Assembly: GCF_000520015.2 (NCBI RefSeq)
Contig: NZ_CP007044.2
Span: forward strand, 4,464,001 to 4,528,000
Direction: 5' to 3'
Length of the DNA: 64,000 nt
DNA from: Chania multitudinisentens RB-25
GTDB taxonomy: Bacteria > Pseudomonadota > Gammaproteobacteria > Enterobacterales > Enterobacteriaceae
Shown here: positions 8,267 to 17,358 of the stretch, piece after piece
Numbering within the stretch: the first letter of the stretch is position 1
How the letters are laid out: every line of letters begins with the position of its first letter
Position numbers and translations under genes: made by a program
The notes under the pieces: model-generated
Databases searched by the model: none
The model's input: the letters and a program-made list of their open reading frames with translations, nothing else
Told to the model about the DNA's origin: nothing

Positions 8267-9304
8267 ATGAACAGTACCCACTCCTTAGCACCAGGGGCAT
8301 CGTTTTTTACCCGCAATAAGCGCCGTATGCACAAGTACGGCATTATCATCGCCTTCTTCGCCCTGTGCCTGATCGTGGCGCTGATTGGCGAGTATCAACT
8401 GACTCAAGGTGCCTGGAGCAGTAACTATTTTCTCAGCAATGAAAACATGCTGATTGTGCTGCGCCAGGTTTCTATCAACGGCATTCTGGCGATTGGCATG
8501 ACCTTTGTCATTATCACCGCCGGGGTGGATCTGTCGGTCGGCTCGGTGCTGGCGCTCAGCGGCATCGTCGCCGCCCGTTTCGCCACCAATAACAGCGGGC
8601 TGGCGATTGGCGATACCGCTACGGCGGTGATGATGCCGCTGATTATCGCGCTGGGCATCGGCATCGTTTGCGGGTTGATTAACGGCACGGTGCTAGCCCG
8701 TTATCGTCTGCAACCGTTCATCGTCACCATGGGGATGCTCTCTGCGGCACGCGGGTTGACCATGCTGACCACCGATGGCAACCCGGTTTCGCAGTTGAAC
8801 AGCGATTTCCGCTGGCTGGGTAACGGCTATATCGCCGGTATTCCAGTGCCAGTGATTATCTTCATTCTGCTGTTTGCCCTCGCCTGGCTACTGCTGAATA
8901 AAACCATCTTTGGCCGCTACGTTTACGCGGTCGGCGGTAACCCGAAAAGCGCCCGCACCTCAGGCATCAACGTCACCCGCATCAAAGTGCTGGTGTACAC
9001 CCTCTGTGGTGCGCTGGCGGGCATCGCGGGGTTGATCCTCACCGCCCGTACCGGCTCGGCGCAGACCAACGCCGGTGCAGGCTATGAGCTGGATGCCATC
9101 GCCGCGGTGGTAATTGGCGGCACCAGCATGGCCGGTGGCGTCGGTACGCTGGTAGGAACTTTCTTCGGCGTGCTGATTATCGGGGTAATGAACAACGGCC
9201 TCGATCTGCTCGGCGTGCAGTCGTATTACCAACAAATCATTAAAGGCGCATTGATTGTCGTCGCCGTATTGCTTGACCCATCGCGTAAGCAACAACGCGA
9301 TTAA
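8267..9304 (+). CDS. Sugar ABC importer permease (RbsC/XylH family)
   Basis: A 345-aa hydrophobic permease of the branched-chain amino acid/ribose-type fold. The N-terminal tail of about 25 residues is followed by multiple membrane helices; recognisable segments are GMTFVIITAGVDLSVGSVLA and IAAVVIGGTSMAGGVGT, the latter matching the conserved loop that contacts the ATPase. It lies 15 nt after the ATPase gene. The gene is followed by an ERIC repeat that separates it from the binding-protein gene. Substrate specificity (xylitol, D-lyxose or another pentitol/pentose) is inferred from the linked enzymes only. Confidence 0.9.
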   Translation: MNSTHSLAPGASFFTRNKRRMHKYGIIIAFFALCLIVALIGEYQLTQGAWSSNYFLSNENMLIVLRQVSINGILAIGMTFVIITAGVDLSVGSVLALSGIVAARFATNNSGLAIGDTATAVMMPLIIALGIGIVCGLINGTVLARYRLQPFIVTMGMLSAARGLTMLTTDGNPVSQLNSDFRWLGNGYIAGIPVPVIIFILLFALAWLLLNKTIFGRYVYAVGGNPKSARTSGINVTRIKVLVYTLCGALAGIAGLILTARTGSAQTNAGAGYELDAIAAVVIGGTSMAGGVGTLVGTFFGVLIIGVMNNGLDLLGVQSYYQQIIKGALIVVAVLLDPSRKQQRD

Positions 9305-9501
9305 TTACCCAAAATAATTCGAGTTGCAGGAAGGCGGCAACGCAGTGACAAATCGATCTTTGACCGATTTGAACAGCGCTTGCGCTGGCCCCCAGGGTGA
9401 GCCTCTTTGAGGCTCATAATCCCCAGGAGCTTACTCAAGTAAGTGACTGGGGTGAGCGAGGAAAGCCAACGCACATGCAACTTGGAGTATGAAGGGTATT
9501 T
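9305..9501. repeat. ERIC element (long form) between ABC permease and binding-protein genes
   Basis: A 197-bp element with terminal inverted repeats (TTACCC at the start, GGGTA at the end) and both hallmark ERIC core arms: the stretch around CCCAGGAGCTTAC near 9421 and the 22-bp block at 9437-9458 that matches the conserved ERIC right arm. It is longer than the classical 127-bp unit because of extra sequence in the left half (about 9350-9415). ERIC units are non-coding palindromes of enterobacterial intergenic regions. Within this operon it would be transcribed and could form a large RNA hairpin. Confidence 0.9.
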
Positions 9502-9528
9502 ACCTGCAACAACCCCCAGGAGAAAGTA

Positions 9529-10536
9529 ATGAATAAAACTAAAATTGCCTTGTTTGCTTCAGCCATGATGATCGGAAGTATGGCGGCCGCTCAGGCAGCA
9601 CCGACCAAAATTGCGGTACTGATGTACGGCAACAAAGCTGAATTCGTGCAGTTAATGGAGAGATACGGTAAGGAACACCCGGCGGTGAAAAGCGGCGAAG
9701 CCGTGCTGACCTTCTATGACGGGCGTTACGATGCCTCGGTACAGAACGATCAGGCAGCAACCGCCATCCAGACGCGTGCCGATGCGATTATCGTCAACCC
9801 GATGGATTTTGAAGCGAATATCGATATCGTCACCAACGCCAACGCCGCCAAAATCCCGGTGGTGGTAACAAATGCCCGGTTAAATACCGAAGAGATGACG
9901 GCCGAAGTGGTTTCTAACGACGAACTTGGCGGCTATCTTGAAGCCAAAGCGGTACTGGATAAGCTTGACTGTAAGAACCGCAAAGTGAACGTGGTGATCA
10001 TCGAAGGCCCGAAAGGCGGCAGCGGTGAAATCCAGCGCGGTAAAGGGAACGACAAGGCCATCGCGGAGTGCGGTGCAGGCCAGGTGACGGTGCTGGAGCG
10101 TAAGACCGCCAACTGGTCGCGCGCCGAAGCCCAGCCGCTGATGGAAAACTGGCTGCAAAAACACCGTGGCAAAATCAACGGCGTGATTGGCCAGAACGAT
10201 GAAATGGCGCTGGGTGCCATTGAAGCCATCAAGGGTGCGGGCCTGAACGTGAAAGACTTCGCCATTGCCGGGGTGGACGGCGTATCCGACGCCATTCATG
10301 CTGTCCAGGCTGGGGAAATGGTTTCCATCCTGCAAGATGCCAAAGGCCAGATCCAAGGTTCTATCGACGTGGCGCTACGTGCGGTGAAAGGCGAGAGCTA
10401 CCAGCCGCAGTCCGATATCTGGCAGCAGTACGCGCAAGAGATGAAGTGGGATGGCGGTACGCAGAAGCATTACTACATTCCATGGACCGTGGTGACCGCT
10501 GACAACGCGCAGCAGCTGTTAGACGCGCGTAAGTAA
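9529..10536 (+). CDS. Periplasmic sugar-binding protein of the ABC importer
   Basis: A 335-aa RbsB-like substrate-binding protein. It has a classic signal peptide (MNKTKIALFASAMMIGSMAAAQA, cleaved before APTKIAVL) and a mature type I periplasmic binding fold, with the DAIIVNPMDF and GVIGQNDEMALGAIEAIKGAG segments typical of pentose/hexose binders. The start is supported by CAGGAGAAAGTA just upstream. It closes the operon and is followed by a strong terminator. It is separated from the permease by an ERIC unit, which might allow a different message stability for this highly needed component. Ligand unknown; xylitol or D-lyxose would fit the neighbours. Confidence 0.9.
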   Translation: MNKTKIALFASAMMIGSMAAAQAAPTKIAVLMYGNKAEFVQLMERYGKEHPAVKSGEAVLTFYDGRYDASVQNDQAATAIQTRADAIIVNPMDFEANIDIVTNANAAKIPVVVTNARLNTEEMTAEVVSNDELGGYLEAKAVLDKLDCKNRKVNVVIIEGPKGGSGEIQRGKGNDKAIAECGAGQVTVLERKTANWSRAEAQPLMENWLQKHRGKINGVIGQNDEMALGAIEAIKGAGLNVKDFAIAGVDGVSDAIHAVQAGEMVSILQDAKGQIQGSIDVALRAVKGESYQPQSDIWQQYAQEMKWDGGTQKHYYIPWTVVTADNAQQLLDARK

Positions 10537-10545
10537 TCGTAGCTG

Positions 10546-10581
10546 AATCTCCTCCGGGCTGGTTTGCCGGAGGAGATTTTT
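10546..10581 (+). terminator. Rho-independent terminator of the sugar cassette operon
   Basis: A perfect 12-bp stem (AATCTCCTCCGG at 10546-10557 with CCGGAGGAGATT at 10567-10578) and TTTTA following on the plus strand. It ends the dehydrogenase-to-binding-protein operon just before the convergent gsiB stop. There is no T-run on the minus strand, so it is not a clean terminator for gsiB. Confidence 0.85.
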
Positions 10582-10611
10582 ATTATCTGCCTGATACCCT
10601 CTAGTGCTGCC

Positions 10612-12147
10612 CTACTTCAAATCCGCCTGTTCAAAGCTGAATGAAGCATCCGGCATCACATAGAAACCGCTCAGTTGCTTGTTATGCGCCGAGAGCAGGC
10701 GCTCGGTCACCAGGAAAATCCAGGGCGCATCGGCCCAGATACGATCCTGAACACCTTGATACAACGCCTGCTTTTTGCTGCGATCGGTGGTTGCCAGCGC
10801 ATCCACCAGCCCCTGATCCACCTGTGGGTTGCTGTAAAACGCGGTGTTAAACTGCTTTGGCGGTGCCGCCTGGGTTGAGAACAGCGGCGACAGCGCCCAA
10901 TCAGCCTCGCCGGTGGAGGCCGACCAGCCGGTATAGAACATCCGCACCCCGGTTTCCTTCACGCCGACGCTTTCCACCTGCGCCGCCCGCTGGCCCGCAT
11001 CCATCGCCGTCACCGTGACTTTCACCCCAACCTGCGCCAGCTGCTGCTGGGCGAACTGCAACACTTTTTGCGCAGTACTGTGGTTATGAGAAGACCATAG
11101 GGTGGTCGTGAAACCGTTCGGGTAACCGGCTTCTTTCAGCAGTTCACGCGCTTTGGCCGGATCGTATGGCCAAGGCTGATAACGAGCGGCAAAATCAATC
11201 GCCGGTGGCACCGGGCCTTCTGCCGGTACGGCATAGCCTGAGAAAGCCACTTTGATCAACGCATCCTTGTTGATGGCATAGTTCAGCGCCTGCCGTACTT
11301 TCAGGTTATCAAACGGCTTTTGTGTCACATTCAGGCTGATGTAACGTTGCAGAATCGACGGAGCGGCCACCAGCTCCAGCTTGTCGTTTTTCTCCAGTAC
11401 GCTGGCCTGTTCATAAGGGATCGGGAAGGCAAAGGTCGCTTCTCCGGTTTGCAGCATCGCCGCACGCGTATTGTTATCCACTACCGGGCGCCAGGTGATG
11501 CTATCAAGCTTGGGTAAACCGGCCTGCCAATAACCGTCAAACTTCTTCACTTTGACAAAGTCGGTCTGATTCCAGGTTTCGAACTGATAAGGGCCGGTCC
11601 CCACCGGATGAAAACCGATCTCCTTGCCATACTGTTTCAGCGCCGCCGGGGAAATGATCACCGCCGCCGGGTGGGCCAAGTTATTAATAAATGCTGAAAA
11701 TGGCGTTTTCAATACGATTTTGACCGTATCCGCTGCCACAACCTCGGTTTTGTCGATCATGCGGAACAGGTTATAACGCTTGAGGCGATTATCCGGGTTA
11801 CTGGCGCGATCCAGGTTAATCTTGACGGCTTCGGCGTTGAAATCGGTGCCATCGTGGAATTTCACCCCCGGGTGCAGCTTAACGGTATAGGTCAGGCCGT
11901 CTTGGCTCACTTCATAACTGTCTGCCAACACGTTGATCAGCTTCATGTCCTTGTCGAAGCCGAACAGCCCCTGATAGAACGATTTCGCCACCGCCTGCGA
12001 CAGCGTATCGTTGGCATCGTAGGGATCAAGGCTGGTGAAATTGGAAGCCACGGCAATCACCGCATCTTTGGCTGCCCAAGCCGGGCCCGCAGCAACAGCC
12101 AGCAGGACCGCAGCCAAAACATTACGTTTGAAGGTGTGTTGAGTCAT
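10612..12147 (-). CDS. gsiB: Glutathione-binding periplasmic protein GsiB
   Basis: Periplasmic solute-binding component of the glutathione importer, 511 aa (512 in E. coli), of the DppA/OppA family. It has a signal peptide MTQHTFKRNVLAAVLLAVAAGPAWA and a mature start AKDAVIAVASNFTSLDPYD. The frame extends upstream to 12222, but ATG 12147 is preceded by CAGGAGA and begins the signal sequence. It follows gsiA by 25 nt. The gene that should follow, gsiC, has been displaced to 2084 by the pentose cassette, and the convergent cassette operon ends 75 bp away. Confidence 0.94.
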   Translation of the reverse strand: MTQHTFKRNVLAAVLLAVAAGPAWAAKDAVIAVASNFTSLDPYDANDTLSQAVAKSFYQGLFGFDKDMKLINVLADSYEVSQDGLTYTVKLHPGVKFHDGTDFNAEAVKINLDRASNPDNRLKRYNLFRMIDKTEVVAADTVKIVLKTPFSAFINNLAHPAAVIISPAALKQYGKEIGFHPVGTGPYQFETWNQTDFVKVKKFDGYWQAGLPKLDSITWRPVVDNNTRAAMLQTGEATFAFPIPYEQASVLEKNDKLELVAAPSILQRYISLNVTQKPFDNLKVRQALNYAINKDALIKVAFSGYAVPAEGPVPPAIDFAARYQPWPYDPAKARELLKEAGYPNGFTTTLWSSHNHSTAQKVLQFAQQQLAQVGVKVTVTAMDAGQRAAQVESVGVKETGVRMFYTGWSASTGEADWALSPLFSTQAAPPKQFNTAFYSNPQVDQGLVDALATTDRSKKQALYQGVQDRIWADAPWIFLVTERLLSAHNKQLSGFYVMPDASFSFEQADLK

Positions 12148-12172
12148 ATTGCTTTTCTCTCCTGAGGCAACG

Positions 12173-14023
12173 CTAAAAAGCACCGATGATAGGGTGACGG
12201 GCCACAAAATGCCCTGGGCCAACCTGCACTAAAGGTGCGGTAACGGGTTCATCGTCCAGCGCACGGATCGGGCTGGGTATTTCATCCACCAGCAGTGGCC
12301 GGCGTTTATGGGGATAATGCGGATCGGCCACCGGTACGGCAGCCATCAACTTGCGGGTATAGGCATGCTGTGGGTTGCCAAACACGCTACGGCGCGGGCC
12401 AATTTCAACAATTTGCCCCAGATACATCACCGCCACACGGTGGCTGATGCGCTCTACTACCGCCATATCATGAGAAATAAACAGAAACGCGATGCCGAAC
12501 TCGCGCTGTAAATCGAGTAACAGGTTGACGATTTGTGCCTGTATCGACACATCAAGCGCAGAAACCGCTTCATCCGCCACCACCACTTTCGGATTGAGCG
12601 CCAGCGCACGGGCGATGCAGATCCGCTGGCGCTGCCCCCCGGAAAACTCATGCGGGTAACGCCGTGCATGTTCCGGTTGCAAGCCAACTCGCTCCAGCAG
12701 CCAGGCCACCCGTTTCTCCGCCTCGGCACCGCGCGCCACGTTATGCACCAGCAAGGGTTCCATAATCGAAAAACCGACCGTCAAACGCGGGTCCAGCGAG
12801 GCATAAGGGTCCTGAAAGATAAACTGGATATCGCGCCGCAGGTGCTGCAACGCCGCGCCGTTGAGCCGATTGATGGTTTGGCCGTTAAAGGTAATGGTGC
12901 CGTGCTGGCTCTCTACCAGTTTCAATAACGCCCGCCCGGTAGTGGATTTGCCACAGCCGGATTCCCCCACCAGCCCCAGCGTTTCACCGGGATACAGATC
13001 AAAGCTGATATTTTCTACCGCATGCACGCGGCGCGTCACGCGGTTGAGGATGCCACTGCGCAAATCAAAACGCGTGACCAGGTTTTTCACCTGTAAAATC
13101 GGCGCGGCTCCGGCAGGAATCGTGTTCTGCGGCTGGCGATCGTCTGCCTCACCGGGCAGTGAGAAGTGTGCCGGAAAATCATGATCCTTCATGGCCCCCA
13201 GCTTCGGCACCGCCGCCAGCAGCGCCTGGGTATAAGCCTGCTGCGGCGCGGCAAACAGCGAACGCACTGCGCCTTCTTCCACCTTAACCCCTTGGTGCAT
13301 CACCAGCACCCGGTCAGCAATCTCTGCCACCACGCCCATGTCGTGGGTAATGAAGATCACTCCCATCTGCATTTCCTGCTGCAACACGCGAATCAACTGC
13401 AAGATCTGCGCTTGAATGGTGACATCCAATGCGGTAGTCGGTTCGTCGGCAATCAGTAACGCAGGTTTGCACGATAATGCCATTGCAATCATCACCCGCT
13501 GGCGCATACCACCGGAAAGCTGGTGCGGGTAACGCGCCAGCACATTTTTTGCCTCGGGGATACGCACCAGATCCAGCATCTGCAATGCTTCACGTTTGGC
13601 GCTACGGTGGCTCAGCCCCTGATGCAAACGCAAGGATTCAGCAATTTGCTCCCCCACCGGAAACACCGGATTGAGTGAGGTCATCGGCTCCTGAAAAATC
13701 ATCGCCATATCCGCACCGCGCAACGTGCGCAGCGTATTCTGCTTGGCCTGTGCCAGATCAAGCACCTGGCCGTTACGGCGGCGGAACTGCATCACACCGC
13801 CGGTCAATTCCCCACCGCCCTGCTCAACCAGACGCATCAGCGCCAGCGAAGTGACCGATTTACCCGAACCCGATTCACCGACGATGGCCAGCGTTTCACC
13901 GCGATCAACGTTGAATGCCAGATTGCGCACCGCCGCAACGGTTTCACCTTCCTGCCGGAATCGCACGCTAAGATCGCTCACTGCCAGCACGCGCTGCGGT
14001 GGCAGGATGATGGAATCACTCAT
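12173..14023 (-). CDS. gsiA: Glutathione importer ATP-binding protein GsiA
   Basis: A 616-aa tandem ABC ATPase (623 aa in E. coli) in which the DppD-like and DppF-like halves are fused. Domain 1 has Walker A GESGSGKS and signature LSGGMRQRVMIAMAL; domain 2 has GESGCGKST and signature FSGGQRQRICIARAL, each followed by a D-E Walker B. It powers glutathione uptake by GsiBCD. The frame is open to 14143, inside iaaA, but ATG 14023 with AGGAGAATGC upstream is the recognised start. It lies 19 nt after iaaA and 25 nt before gsiB. Confidence 0.95.
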   Translation of the reverse strand: MSDSIILPPQRVLAVSDLSVRFRQEGETVAAVRNLAFNVDRGETLAIVGESGSGKSVTSLALMRLVEQGGGELTGGVMQFRRRNGQVLDLAQAKQNTLRTLRGADMAMIFQEPMTSLNPVFPVGEQIAESLRLHQGLSHRSAKREALQMLDLVRIPEAKNVLARYPHQLSGGMRQRVMIAMALSCKPALLIADEPTTALDVTIQAQILQLIRVLQQEMQMGVIFITHDMGVVAEIADRVLVMHQGVKVEEGAVRSLFAAPQQAYTQALLAAVPKLGAMKDHDFPAHFSLPGEADDRQPQNTIPAGAAPILQVKNLVTRFDLRSGILNRVTRRVHAVENISFDLYPGETLGLVGESGCGKSTTGRALLKLVESQHGTITFNGQTINRLNGAALQHLRRDIQFIFQDPYASLDPRLTVGFSIMEPLLVHNVARGAEAEKRVAWLLERVGLQPEHARRYPHEFSGGQRQRICIARALALNPKVVVADEAVSALDVSIQAQIVNLLLDLQREFGIAFLFISHDMAVVERISHRVAVMYLGQIVEIGPRRSVFGNPQHAYTRKLMAAVPVADPHYPHKRRPLLVDEIPSPIRALDDEPVTAPLVQVGPGHFVARHPIIGAF

Positions 14024-14042
14024 GCATTCTCCTGGCTCGCGC

Positions 14043-15002
14043 TCAACGATAGATACCGACGGAAGGGGCATCACCGACATAGCCAAAACCACGGTACATA
14101 CCTTCACTGTTGAACGGCAACGCGACGTTGCCGAAGCGATCAATGGCGATCAACCCACCACTGCCCCCCATGGCCAGCAGCTTTTCCATCACCACTTTAT
14201 CGCTGGCCTGTTGCAGGCTAAGCCCGGCATATTCCATCAACGCGGAAACATCGTAAGCAGACACATTGCGCATAAAGATTTCGCCGGTGCCTGTGCTCGA
14301 CACCGCCACGGTAGCGTTGTTGGCATAACAGCCCGCACCAATAATTGGCGTATCACCAATACGCCCGGCCTGCTTGTTGGTCATCCCGCCGGTTGAGGTT
14401 GCCGCCGCGAGGTTGCCCAATCCATCCAATGCCACCGCACCAACGGTGCCAAATTTGCGATCGGGATCGAGTGGTGCGTTACTTTGTATGGCTGCGCCAT
14501 CATGATCGAGCAACACGCGCCCCTGTTCCGCCTGCGCGCGCTGCAATTGTTCAAAACGTTCCTGAGTGAAGAAGAAATCAGGCTCGACCATTTCCAGGCC
14601 ATGGGCGGCGGCAAACCGTTCGGCACCGTCGGCGGCAAACAGCACGTGGCTGCTGTTTTCCAGCACCGCTCGCGCTGCCAGGATTGGATTACGTATCCGG
14701 CTGACGGCAGCAACCGCCCCGGCATCACAGGTACGGCCATCCATCACGCAGGCGTCCAGCTCATGGGTGCCTTGATGAGTAAACACCGCACCTTTACCCG
14801 CATTGAACAACGGGCACTCCTCTAACAGCCTGACCGCTTCGGTGACCGCATCCAGCGCACTGCCTCCTTGGGCCAGAATCACCTGCCCAGCAGCAACAAT
14901 ATCGGAAAGCGCCTGAATATAATGTTGTTCTTTTTCAGCACTCAATGCCGCACGGGTAATCGCCCCCGCACCACCATGAATAGCAATGACTGGTTTGTTC
15001 AT
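14043..15002 (-). CDS. iaaA: Isoaspartyl peptidase/L-asparaginase (plant type)
   Basis: A 319-aa Ntn-hydrolase (321 aa in E. coli), made as a precursor that cleaves itself before the nucleophile T186 in DRKFG/TVGAVALD, giving alpha and beta subunits. It hydrolyses isoaspartyl dipeptides and asparagine. The N-terminus NKPVIAIHGGAGAI and the STGGMTNKQAGRIGD substrate loop are conserved. An in-frame ATG at 15056 would add 18 residues, but ATG 15002 has CAGGA upstream and matches the family start. It is the first gene of the gsi operon, as in E. coli, and diverges from moeA. Confidence 0.95.
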   Translation of the reverse strand: MNKPVIAIHGGAGAITRAALSAEKEQHYIQALSDIVAAGQVILAQGGSALDAVTEAVRLLEECPLFNAGKGAVFTHQGTHELDACVMDGRTCDAGAVAAVSRIRNPILAARAVLENSSHVLFAADGAERFAAAHGLEMVEPDFFFTQERFEQLQRAQAEQGRVLLDHDGAAIQSNAPLDPDRKFGTVGAVALDGLGNLAAATSTGGMTNKQAGRIGDTPIIGAGCYANNATVAVSSTGTGEIFMRNVSAYDVSALMEYAGLSLQQASDKVVMEKLLAMGGSGGLIAIDRFGNVALPFNSEGMYRGFGYVGDAPSVGIYR

Positions 15003-15321
15003 TGAACTGACATCCTGTATTAACTCAACATCCGGCGGAACTGACAGCGTCTTCATATTTGAAGGGGATAGTTATTATTCTGTCTTTTTTGACTATATTT
15101 AGCCCGGCAGGCGATGTAAAGCACAAAGTCTTGGCTATCTATTTAGCCGGGATCTGCTTAGACCTTTTTGTACTTTGAAAGAACTTAATAGAATAAAAAC
15201 AGTATGTTATCTCAGCACATCCAGCCCCTGGGATAGCATCATTCTCCCCCTCAGCGTTATCTGCCATAATAGCCGCACTTTGCCGGAAAACCCGCGCACG
15301 CTGATTTATGGAGCTGACTTT

Positions 15322-16560
15322 ATGGACCCTTGCCATACCTCTGATCTTATTTCCCTTGAGCAAGCCATGGAAACCATGCTTGCCCAAATCGCCCCATTGC
15401 CAGAAACCGAATCTATTGCGTTGACCAGCGCTGCCGGGCGTATTACGGCTGTACCGGTGATCTCACCCATTGACGTCCCACCGTTTGCCAACTCGGCAAT
15501 GGATGGCTACGCAGTACGCCTTAACGAATTACATACCAGCACCCTGTTACCCGTGGCGGGTAAAGCCTTTGCCGGTGCGCCATTCACTGGTGCATGGCCT
15601 GCCAATACCTGCCTGCGCATCATGACCGGTGCCCCGATCCCGGCAGGTGCCGAGGCGGTGATCATGCAGGAGCAGGCGGAAGTCAACGAAGCGGGGGTGC
15701 GTTTCAACGCACAGGTACAGGCCGGGCAGAATATTCGGCTGGCGGGTGAAGATATCCGCCAGGGAGCGAACGTATTGCCCGCAGGGGTAAAACTGGGGGC
15801 CGCGCAGTTGCCACTGTTGGCTTCACTGGGTATTGCCAATGTGCAGGTGACACGCAGGCTGAAAGTTGCGGTGTTTTCTACCGGTGACGAGTTGCAACCC
15901 GTTGGCCAACCGCTACAGGCAGGCCAGATTTACGATACCAACCGCTTTGCGGTGCGCCTGATGCTGGAACAGCTTGGCTGCACGGTGATCGATCTGGGGA
16001 TTATCCCCGACGATCAAAATGCCTTACGCGCCGCATTCAGCCAGGCAGACCGTGAGGCCGATGTGGTGATCAGCAGCGGTGGTGTTTCCGTCGGTGAAGC
16101 CGATTACACCAAGCAGATGCTGGATGAACTCGGTACTGTCAGTTTCTGGAAACTGGCGATCAAACCCGGTAAGCCTTTTGCCTTCGGTAAACTGCAACAT
16201 GCTTGGTTCTGTGGCCTGCCGGGTAATCCGGTTTCTGCCGCCCTGACCTTTTATCAATTGGTGCAACCGCTGCTCGCTAAATTGGCTGGGCATACCGAAT
16301 GGCGCTTACCGGCCCGCCTGAAAGCACGCGCGCTAACTCCATTAAAGAAATCACCGGGCCGCCTGGATTTCCAGCGTGGCATCTTTACCAGCAACCTCAA
16401 TGGTGAACTGGAGGTCAGTACCACCGGGCATCAGGGATCGCACGTGTTCAGTTCCTATAGTCAGGGCAATTGCTTTATTGTGCTGGAACGAGAGCGGGGT
16501 TCAGTGGCCGCAGGTGAAATGGTGGAGATCGAACCCTTCAATGCGCTGTTAAGGAGCTGA
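15322..16560 (+). CDS. moeA: Molybdopterin molybdenumtransferase MoeA
   Basis: A 412-aa cytoplasmic enzyme (411 in E. coli) that inserts molybdate into adenylylated molybdopterin, the last step of molybdenum cofactor formation. Conserved segments include FANSAMDGYAVR, RIMTGAPIPAGAEAV, FSTGDEL, GGVSVGEADYTK and LPGNPVSA. The frame is open upstream to 15175, but ATG 15322 preceded by GGAG gives the family start MDPCHTSDLISLEQA. It is separated from moeB by 2 nt, forming the conserved moeAB operon. Confidence 0.95.
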   Translation: MDPCHTSDLISLEQAMETMLAQIAPLPETESIALTSAAGRITAVPVISPIDVPPFANSAMDGYAVRLNELHTSTLLPVAGKAFAGAPFTGAWPANTCLRIMTGAPIPAGAEAVIMQEQAEVNEAGVRFNAQVQAGQNIRLAGEDIRQGANVLPAGVKLGAAQLPLLASLGIANVQVTRRLKVAVFSTGDELQPVGQPLQAGQIYDTNRFAVRLMLEQLGCTVIDLGIIPDDQNALRAAFSQADREADVVISSGGVSVGEADYTKQMLDELGTVSFWKLAIKPGKPFAFGKLQHAWFCGLPGNPVSAALTFYQLVQPLLAKLAGHTEWRLPARLKARALTPLKKSPGRLDFQRGIFTSNLNGELEVSTTGHQGSHVFSSYSQGNCFIVLERERGSVAAGEMVEIEPFNALLRS

Positions 16561-16562
16561 AC

Positions 16563-17336
16563 ATGCTGCCGGAATTAACCGATGCAGAAACACTGCGCTA
16601 TAACCGCCAGATCGTACTGCGCGGCTTTGACTTCGACGGCCAGGAAAAGCTGAAAGCGGCGCATGTGCTGATCGTCGGGCTCGGCGGTTTGGGCTGTGCG
16701 GCATCCCCATATCTGGCCGCCGCGGGCGTGGGTCACCTGACTTTGCTTGATTTCGACACGGTTTCACTCTCCAATCTACAGCGCCAGATTCTGCACCGGG
16801 ATGCCCGCGTCGGCATGACAAAGGTTGACTCAGCGCGCACTGAACTGAGCGCGATCAATCCGCACATCTGCATTGATACCAGCGCTGAACCATTGGATGA
16901 TGCACAGATGGCGGCGCAGATTGCCGCCTGTGACGTGGTGCTGGACTGCACCGACAACGTGGCTACGCGCGATCAGCTTAATCGCCTGTGCCATACGCAG
17001 CGTAAACCGTTGGTTTCGGGAGCCGCTATCCGTATGGAAGGCCAACTCAGCGTGTTTACCTATCAGCCGGATGAACCCTGCTATCGTTGCCTGAGCCGGT
17101 TATTTGGCGAGAACGCCCTCACCTGTGTGGAGGCCGGTGTGATGGCTCCTTTGGTCGGCACCATCGGCACTCTGCAAGCCATGGAAGCCATTAAACTGTT
17201 AACCCATTATGGCCAACCGCTGGTGGGCAAATTGCTGATGTTTGACGCCATGACAATGCAGTTTCGTGAGATGAAACTGCCTAAGCATCCGCAATGTGAA
17301 GTGTGTGGCAATTCAATCCCTTCATCCATAGGATGA
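16563..17336 (+). CDS. moeB: Molybdopterin-synthase adenylyltransferase MoeB
   Basis: A 257-aa E1-like enzyme that adenylates the C-terminus of MoaD so that it can be sulphurated for molybdopterin synthesis. It has the ATP-binding GLGGLGCAASPYLAAAGVG motif, DCTDNVATR and the zinc pairs CYRC and CEVC near the C-terminus. The start follows the moeA stop with AAGGAG overlapping it. The stop codon falls inside a hairpin that is probably the operon terminator. Confidence 0.95.
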   Translation: MLPELTDAETLRYNRQIVLRGFDFDGQEKLKAAHVLIVGLGGLGCAASPYLAAAGVGHLTLLDFDTVSLSNLQRQILHRDARVGMTKVDSARTELSAINPHICIDTSAEPLDDAQMAAQIAACDVVLDCTDNVATRDQLNRLCHTQRKPLVSGAAIRMEGQLSVFTYQPDEPCYRCLSRLFGENALTCVEAGVMAPLVGTIGTLQAMEAIKLLTHYGQPLVGKLLMFDAMTMQFREMKLPKHPQCEVCGNSIPSSIG

Positions 17337-17347
17337 AGGGATTATTT
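17315..17347 (+). terminator. Hairpin overlapping the moeB stop codon
   Basis: A perfect 13-bp stem (17315-17327 with 17331-17343) and a 3-nt loop, followed by a short T-rich tail ATTATTT. The moeB stop lies in the descending arm. It also sits just beyond the convergent ybiT stop, so it may serve both. The T-run is weak. Confidence 0.55.
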
Positions 17348-17358
17348 ACAGAGAGGGC

